Position numbers and translations under genes: made by a program
Assembly (NCBI GenBank): GCA_022826515.1
Contig: JAJDUT010000078.1
Coordinates: 1 to 20,000, forward strand
Length of the DNA stretch: 20,000 nt
Source of the DNA: Candidatus Latescibacterota bacterium
Lineage (GTDB): Bacteria; Latescibacterota; UBA2968; UBA8231
Direction: 5' to 3'
Notes under the pieces: model-generated
Databases searched by the model: none
What the model was told of the DNA's origin: nothing
What the model saw: the letters and a program-made list of their open reading frames with translations, nothing else
Shown here: one piece after another, positions 16,137 to 20,000 of the stretch
How the letters are laid out: each line of letters begins with the position of its first letter
Position numbering within the stretch: the first letter of the stretch is position 1

Positions 16137-17060
16137 ATGGATCGCCTTTATCACGTCCTCGAAGCGCAGCAATTCGACCTAGACTTGATAGACGCCATTT
16201 TCTCCACGGCCCAAGAGATGGAGCAAGTAGTTCAGCACTACGGATCCAATATCCTCAATCGCCGGGTCATGGCGACGCTGTTCTACGAGCCTAGTACGCG
16301 GACGCGGCTGTCCTTTGAGTCGGCGATGACGCGGTTGGGTGGGGATGTCATTACAACCGAGAGCGCGCAGGAATTTTCTTCGGCTGCTAAGGGCGAGACC
16401 CTTGAGGACACCATTCGCGTCGTTGCCGGGTACTCGGACGTGATCGTGTTACGACACTACGAAAGCGGGGCTAGCAACCGAGCTGCTGCTGTCGCCGGCA
16501 TCCCGATAATCAACGCCGGCGACGGGGCCGGGCAGCACCCGACCCAAGCCCTCTTGGATCTCTTTACTATTCAGCGCGAGATCGGTCGCCTCGAAAAAAT
16601 TACCATTGCGCTGGTGGGGGATTTGGCCAATGGACGGACGGTGCGTTCGCTGTGTTATCTGTTGGCCAAATACGAGGGCGTTAAGATGTACTTCGTCGCG
16701 CCTGAGATAGTGAGGATGAAGGACGATATAAAGGAGTATTTGCAGCGGCACCAGGTTCCTTTCGAGGAGGTGGACGACCTCCATGAAGTGGCGAGGCAGG
16801 CCGATGTCGTCTATCAGACGCGCATCCAAAAGGAGCGCTTTGGCGACCACACTGGAGAATACGAGCAGGCGAGGGGCAAGTACATTGTCGATCGCTCGGT
16901 GATGAACTGTATGCAGGAACACGCTGTTGTCATGCATCCGTTGCCGCGCGTCGATGAGATTGACCCAGAAGTGGACGCGGACTCGCGGGCGGCCTATTTT
17001 CGCCAAGCCCACAACGGGCTGTACGTGCGTATGGCTCTTTTGCGGATGATCCTCGCTTGA
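16137..17060 (+). CDS. pyrB: Aspartate carbamoyltransferase catalytic subunit
   Basis: PyrB joins carbamoyl phosphate and aspartate in the first committed step of pyrimidine synthesis. The ATG at 16137 has GAGGAG (16125-16130) at 6 nt, overlapping the fabZ stop. The 307-residue product carries the carbamoyl-phosphate loop STRTR at 53-57, HPTQALLDL from His134 (the same number as in E. coli), and HPLPRVDEIDP from residue 267. Ornithine carbamoyltransferase is excluded by the HPLPR motif, where OTCs have HCLP, and by the overall pattern. No pyrI or pyrC is adjacent. No attenuator-like leader is visible in the 10-nt gap, so expression probably comes from the ompH-fabZ transcript. Its stop codon overlaps a promoter for the next small gene. 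Confidence 0.97.
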   Translation: MDRLYHVLEAQQFDLDLIDAIFSTAQEMEQVVQHYGSNILNRRVMATLFYEPSTRTRLSFESAMTRLGGDVITTESAQEFSSAAKGETLEDTIRVVAGYSDVIVLRHYESGASNRAAAVAGIPIINAGDGAGQHPTQALLDLFTIQREIGRLEKITIALVGDLANGRTVRSLCYLLAKYEGVKMYFVAPEIVRMKDDIKEYLQRHQVPFEEVDDLHEVARQADVVYQTRIQKERFGDHTGEYEQARGKYIVDRSVMNCMQEHAVVMHPLPRVDEIDPEVDADSRAAYFRQAHNGLYVRMALLRMILA

Positions 17061-17085
17061 CCTTGGTGGTATCGCCGAATATATT
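17057..17085 (+). promoter_or_regulatory. Sigma-70-type promoter for the 38-residue basic protein
   Basis: TTGACC (17057-17062), 17 nt, TATATT (17080-17085): five of six matches in each box with optimal spacing. The -35 box overlaps the pyrB stop codon (17058-17060). A transcript would start near 17092, about 30 nt before the small gene. Found by inspection only. Confidence 0.65.
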
Positions 17086-17123
17086 GCCGACAACCGCTTC
17101 TTATTCTTAAGGAGGATATATAG

Positions 17124-17240
17124 ATGGGGTCGAGTAAAGGTAGAATGAGAGATAAGGAATTGAGGAGTCGGCGGCAGCGGCGCAAAAAGCGCTTGAAGCA
17201 ACGCGCTCAGGAGGCCAAGCTGTCACCGCGGAAGAAGTAA
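17124..17240 (+). CDS. Very small, highly basic protein (38 residues), function unknown
   Basis: This short gene is supported by context rather than length. AAGGAGGAT (17109-17117) is the strongest ribosome binding site in the window and ends 6 nt before the ATG. A good promoter lies upstream (17057-17085) and a strong terminator begins 33 nt after the stop. The product starts MGSSKGRMRDKELRSRRQ. It has 18 Lys/Arg in 38 residues and only three acidic ones, no Cys and no hydrophobic segment. Such composition fits a ribosome-associated or nucleic-acid-binding protein, in the manner of tiny ribosomal proteins such as bTHX, bS22 or the AURKAIP1/COX24-like proteins. I do not recognise it as a member of any of these. 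A leader peptide is less likely given its monocistronic layout. Confidence 0.72.
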   Translation: MGSSKGRMRDKELRSRRQRRKKRLKQRAQEAKLSPRKK

Positions 17241-17273
17241 TCTAAAAGCTAGAGGCCACTGGCCCTGCTTAGG

Positions 17274-17304
17274 AGAGCCGACAGATGGGCTGTCGGCTCT
17301 TTTT
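17274..17304 (+). terminator. Strong intrinsic terminator
   Basis: An 11-bp perfect stem, AGAGCCGACAG (17274-17284) and CTGTCGGCTCT (17290-17300), with a 5-nt loop is followed by a T run to 17304. It ends the unit of the small basic protein. It lies only 14 nt before the start codon of the next gene, whose ribosome binding site directly follows. Confidence 0.93.
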
Positions 17305-17318
17305 GCATTGGAGGAGAA

Positions 17319-18281
17319 ATGGAAAGGGCCCTGCGCGTCGCCATCGCCGGTGCCAGCGGCATTGGCAAGCATCACGCCAAGTGGTTCCACCGCGCCGGTG
17401 CGCAAGTGGTTGGCTTTTTGGGCCGCAGTCGGGAAAGTGCTGCTGCCACAGGGCGCGTTCTACGCGATATTTTTCCCTTTTCGGGCCAAGGCTATTGGGA
17501 CTTGGACCGGCTGCTGAGCGAAGAAACGCCCGATGTGGTTGATGTCTGTCTGCCGAACGAAGCCCATTTCGCCTGCGTCAAATGCGCTCTTGAACGGGGT
17601 TGTCATGTCCTCTGCGAAAAGCCTTTAGTCTGGCATTCGGATGGGCCAAAGCAGACGCAGATGCAGGCGCGGACCTTGGTTGATTTGGCGCAGCAAACCA
17701 ATCTGCACTTGGGCGTTTGTACTCAATACGCTGCCGTGCTGCCCAACTACCGGCGGCTATACGAGGAGGCCCGTGGGGCACTCACAACCGTAGAATCTTT
17801 TTACGCGGAAATGGAAACCTTGGCGCGGGGGCGTCGCCGCAGCGCCGCAGAGGTGTGGATCGATATGGCTCCCCATCCTTTGAGTATGCTATTGGCTTGG
17901 ATGCCCGACGGGGTCATTGAGCCTGAGTCGCTACAGGTGGTGTCGGGGAGCGGGGGAGTGCGGTCCTGTTTCAGTTTTGCCGGCTCGTCAGAAAGTTGTC
18001 GTTGCGAAATTATCGTCCGCGATTTGCACGAGGGCCAACCCCTGCGGCGGTTCGGCGTTAATGGCTTTTTGGTCGATTGCACGGGGCGACCTGCGCCCGA
18101 CGGGACTTATTGTTCAGTGCTCAGCACGAGTGAATCAGAGCTGGTCGGAGATGATTTTATGTCGCTACTCATCGCCCGGTTTACCGAGGCGGCAATACAG
18201 TCCGAAATAACGCCGCTTGTATCCGGCGAAGTTGGGTTGCGCAACCTCGAACTCCAGCTACAAGTTCTGCAGAACGCCTAA
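17319..18281 (+). CDS. Gfo/Idh/MocA-family NAD(P)-dependent oxidoreductase
   Basis: Members of this family oxidise or reduce sugars, inositols and related polyols. The ATG has a strong GGAGGAG (about 17310-17316) just upstream. The 320-residue product begins with a Rossmann fold (LRVAIAGASGIGKHHAKWFHRAGAQVVGF). Gly-rich GASGIG stands where many members have GxGxxG. The family hallmark EKP is at residues 100-102 (CEKPLVW), and DVVDVCLPNEAHF is the usual preceding strand. The C-terminal alpha/beta domain is less typical. The candidate active-site His is in DMAPHPLSMLL. The substrate cannot be named. The next gene is a rhamnose-type isomerase, so deoxysugar or uronate metabolism is plausible. 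A terminator immediately upstream leaves its own promoter unclear. Confidence 0.88.
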   Translation: MERALRVAIAGASGIGKHHAKWFHRAGAQVVGFLGRSRESAAATGRVLRDIFPFSGQGYWDLDRLLSEETPDVVDVCLPNEAHFACVKCALERGCHVLCEKPLVWHSDGPKQTQMQARTLVDLAQQTNLHLGVCTQYAAVLPNYRRLYEEARGALTTVESFYAEMETLARGRRRSAAEVWIDMAPHPLSMLLAWMPDGVIEPESLQVVSGSGGVRSCFSFAGSSESCRCEIIVRDLHEGQPLRRFGVNGFLVDCTGRPAPDGTYCSVLSTSESELVGDDFMSLLIARFTEAAIQSEITPLVSGEVGLRNLELQLQVLQNA

Positions 18282-18285
18282 GGGT

Positions 18286-18328
18286 GAGACGGGAGCAGGC
18301 CGCAGCGGTTGCGTGTAACTACCGTCTC
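18286..18328 (+). repeat. Inverted repeat in the leader of the rhamnose isomerase gene
   Basis: GAGACGG (18286-18292) pairs with CCGTCTC (18322-18328), enclosing a 29-nt interior that contains a small CCGCAGCGG hairpin. No T run follows, so it is not a clear terminator. It could be part of an operator or a structured leader. The 95-bp gap shows no strong sigma-70 promoter otherwise (TTGACC at 18340-18345 lacks a partner). Confidence 0.3.
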
Positions 18329-18376
18329 GATGTACCGACTTGACCTGCTAAGCCCAATAGTTAGAGGAGAGGTAGA

Positions 18377-19615
18377 ATGGGAATCCCACAGCACAGTATA
18401 GAGGACCAATTCGCAGCTTTAGCCGAGATGCTCTCAAGTCAAGGGGTCGAAGTCGAAGACGTCAAAGCCAAACTCAAAGCCCAAGAGATCGAGACGCCCT
18501 CTTGGGGATATGGCAATTCTGGGACGCGCTTTGGCGTTTTCAAACAGCCTGGTGCCGCTCGCGATGTCCACGAGCGGCTTTCCGATGCGGCCCAAGTGCA
18601 CAAGGTGACGGGTGTCTGTCCCGGCGTGGCTTTGCACATTCCGTGGGATAAAGTGGATGACTACGACGCCTTGCAGCAAGAAGCGGCGGAATTAGGGGTG
18701 TGCATTGGGGCAATCAATCCCAATGTCTTCCAAGAGCCCGAATACAAATTGGGCAGTTTCGGTCATCGGGACCCGGTCGTGCGTCGCAAAGCACTCGATC
18801 ACATGCGCGAATGCGTGGATATCATGCAGCAGACAGGGTCCACCGTACTGAGCCTTTGGTTTGCCGACGGTACGAACTATCCGGGCCAAGACGATATCAT
18901 CGCACGCACGCAGCGATTTGAAGAATGTCTGAGGGAGACGCACGCCATGCTGCCCGAAGGGACGCGGATGCTCATTGAATACAAATTCTTCGAGCCGGCA
19001 TTTTACCACACGGACATTGCCGACTGGGGTATGGCGCTAAATTTCGCCATTAAGGCCGGGCCGCAGGCCGAAGTGCTGGTTGATCTAGGGCACCATCCTC
19101 TTTCCACCAATATTGAGCACATCGTGGCCTTGCTCCTCGACGAAGGACGGATGGGTGGTTTTCACTTCAACAACCGCAAATATGCCGATGATGATGTGAC
19201 CACCGGGTCGGTCAACCTCTATGAGGTTTTTCTGATTTACCACGAGATTCTCAACGCTGAGCGGCGCGGTGCGGCAGCGGCGAATATCGCCTACATGATC
19301 GACCAAAGCCATATTATCAAGCCCAAAGTTGAGGCGATGATCCAGTCGGTGCTCAATATCCAGACGGCTTATGCCCGTGCATTGCTGGTTGACCGCACGG
19401 CACTAGCTGAGGCCCAGGCGGAGGACGACGTAGTATCATGCGAAGAAATTTTGCGCAATGCCTATGACACGGATGTGCGGCCCTTGTTGGCTCTTGTGCG
19501 CCAAGAGCTGGGAGCCGAGGCTAATCCTCTAGATGCCTATCGTCGCAGCGGCTACTTAGAGCGCATTGCCATAGAAAGGCAGGGCGAATTGAAGGGGGCT
19601 GCTAGCTGGGGTTGA
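18377..19615 (+). CDS. rhaI: L-rhamnose/sugar isomerase of the RhaI (Pseudomonas stutzeri) type
   Basis: This TIM-barrel, metal-dependent enzyme interconverts L-rhamnose and L-rhamnulose and often accepts rare sugars such as allose. The ATG has GAGGAGAGG (about 18364-18372) upstream. The 412-residue length fits this family (about 420). It carries the metal ligands of the P. stutzeri enzyme as I remember them, all offset by 18: Glu201 (LIEYKFFEP), Asp236 and His239 (VDLGHHP), His263 (FHFNNRKY), Asp271 and Asp309 (MIDQSH). The enterobacterial RhaA is only distantly related. The real substrate may be another deoxy or rare sugar. No kinase or aldolase partner is in the window. The gene's 3' flank is the rRNA promoter region, with no hairpin terminator between. 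Confidence 0.93.
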   Translation: MGIPQHSIEDQFAALAEMLSSQGVEVEDVKAKLKAQEIETPSWGYGNSGTRFGVFKQPGAARDVHERLSDAAQVHKVTGVCPGVALHIPWDKVDDYDALQQEAAELGVCIGAINPNVFQEPEYKLGSFGHRDPVVRRKALDHMRECVDIMQQTGSTVLSLWFADGTNYPGQDDIIARTQRFEECLRETHAMLPEGTRMLIEYKFFEPAFYHTDIADWGMALNFAIKAGPQAEVLVDLGHHPLSTNIEHIVALLLDEGRMGGFHFNNRKYADDDVTTGSVNLYEVFLIYHEILNAERRGAAAANIAYMIDQSHIIKPKVEAMIQSVLNIQTAYARALLVDRTALAEAQAEDDVVSCEEILRNAYDTDVRPLLALVRQELGAEANPLDAYRRSGYLERIAIERQGELKGAASWG

Positions 19616-19671
19616 TATGTGGGCGTTGTATCGGTTCTATCGTTAGTGCCGCTATTTTTTTTGGCAAAAAG

Positions 19672-19702
19672 TTGACAAAAAGATAGTTGTGTCTCATATT
19701 AT
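19672..19702 (+). promoter_or_regulatory. Probable rRNA operon promoter
   Basis: A perfect TTGACA (19672-19677) is followed by TATTAT (19697-19702) at 19 nt, or by the weaker CATATT (19695-19700) at 17 nt. The flank upstream is A/T-rich, with eight Ts at 19655-19662 and AAAAA, like an UP element. A G/C-rich stretch, GGCCGC (19705-19710), directly follows the -10, as in stringently controlled rRNA promoters. It lies about 110 nt before mature 16S. Confidence 0.65.
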
Positions 19703-19726
19703 AAGGCCGCTCGATACTTGAGCGAT

Positions 19727-19739
19727 TGATCTTTGAAAA
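19727..19739 (+). promoter_or_regulatory. boxA-like antitermination element in the rRNA leader
   Basis: TGATCTTTGAAAA resembles the rRNA boxA core (TGCTCTTTAACAA in E. coli, TTCTTTGAAAAC in Bacillus), the NusB/S10 binding site that prevents premature termination. It lies 70 nt before 16S and is framed by a short inverted repeat, CGATT and AATCG. The assignment rests on similarity and position. Confidence 0.5.
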
Positions 19740-19808
19740 TCGAATAACGTACATGAGGGTCCAGCGTCGGAGAGCTTGGATTTACAAAAAGTAGTACATC
19801 AAATTTTT

Positions 19809-20000
<192 letters not shown>

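Noticed and set aside
17285..17542. Open frame starting in the terminator loop, overlapping the oxidoreductase in another frame
   Set aside because: It starts inside the hairpin, has Arg/Cys-rich composition typical of a shadow frame, and overlaps a well-supported gene.
19616..19671. Terminator for rhaI before the rRNA promoter (T run at 19655-19662)
   Set aside because: The T run has no stem-loop directly before it. It fits an A/T-rich UP-like element better.

Overview
The window looks like a chromosomal segment from a diderm (outer-membrane) bacterium of medium-high GC content. It is densely packed, every supported gene is on the + strand, and many junctions overlap by a few bases. Outer-membrane lineage is shown by lolA, lolC/E, lolD, bamA and an ompH/skp homologue. 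The serine protease ends in a FlgD-like/type IX-style sorting domain typical of the FCB superphylum and related candidate phyla. The 16S rRNA 5' end is divergent just after the universal 27F site. I would guess an FCB-related or candidate-phylum bacterium (Latescibacterota-like), but this is an inference with low certainty. I see no mobile element, CRISPR array, tRNA or phage gene, and no gene-free stretch longer than 300 bases.

Positions 2-9579 form one compact run with no gap above 11 bp: ftsK (5' end cut off by the window), lolA, a secreted subtilase, a membrane-anchored DUF4352-like protein, prfB (with the +1 programmed frameshift), lolC/E, lolD, mcsA and mcsB. A 153-bp gap follows. It carries a good heat-shock (sigma-32-like) promoter candidate that overlaps the mcsB stop codon. 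Then come clpC and, one base later, bamA, closed by a hairpin at 14635-14670.

Positions 14757-17060 hold a small Trp-rich predicted lipoprotein, ompH/skp, fabZ and pyrB. Next is a small self-contained unit: a promoter over the pyrB stop codon, a strong ribosome binding site, a 38-residue extremely basic protein and a strong intrinsic terminator. Two sugar-metabolism-type genes follow, a Gfo/Idh/MocA oxidoreductase and an L-rhamnose isomerase of the RhaI type. The window ends with an rRNA promoter and leader and the first ~190 nt of a 16S rRNA gene.

Functionally, most of the window is envelope assembly (lipoprotein release and chaperoning, outer-membrane protein assembly, periplasmic chaperone). 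A complete protein-arginine-phosphorylation/degradation module (McsA-McsB-ClpC) sits in the middle of it, between lolD and bamA. The key residues I could check in McsB and ClpC are present, including the phosphoarginine-binding RDxxRA motif of McsB and the two ClpC N-domain glutamates. The usual Firmicutes repressor CtsR is not encoded next to it. This is the most interesting arrangement here. It combines known families in an unusual context and is not a demonstrably new system.
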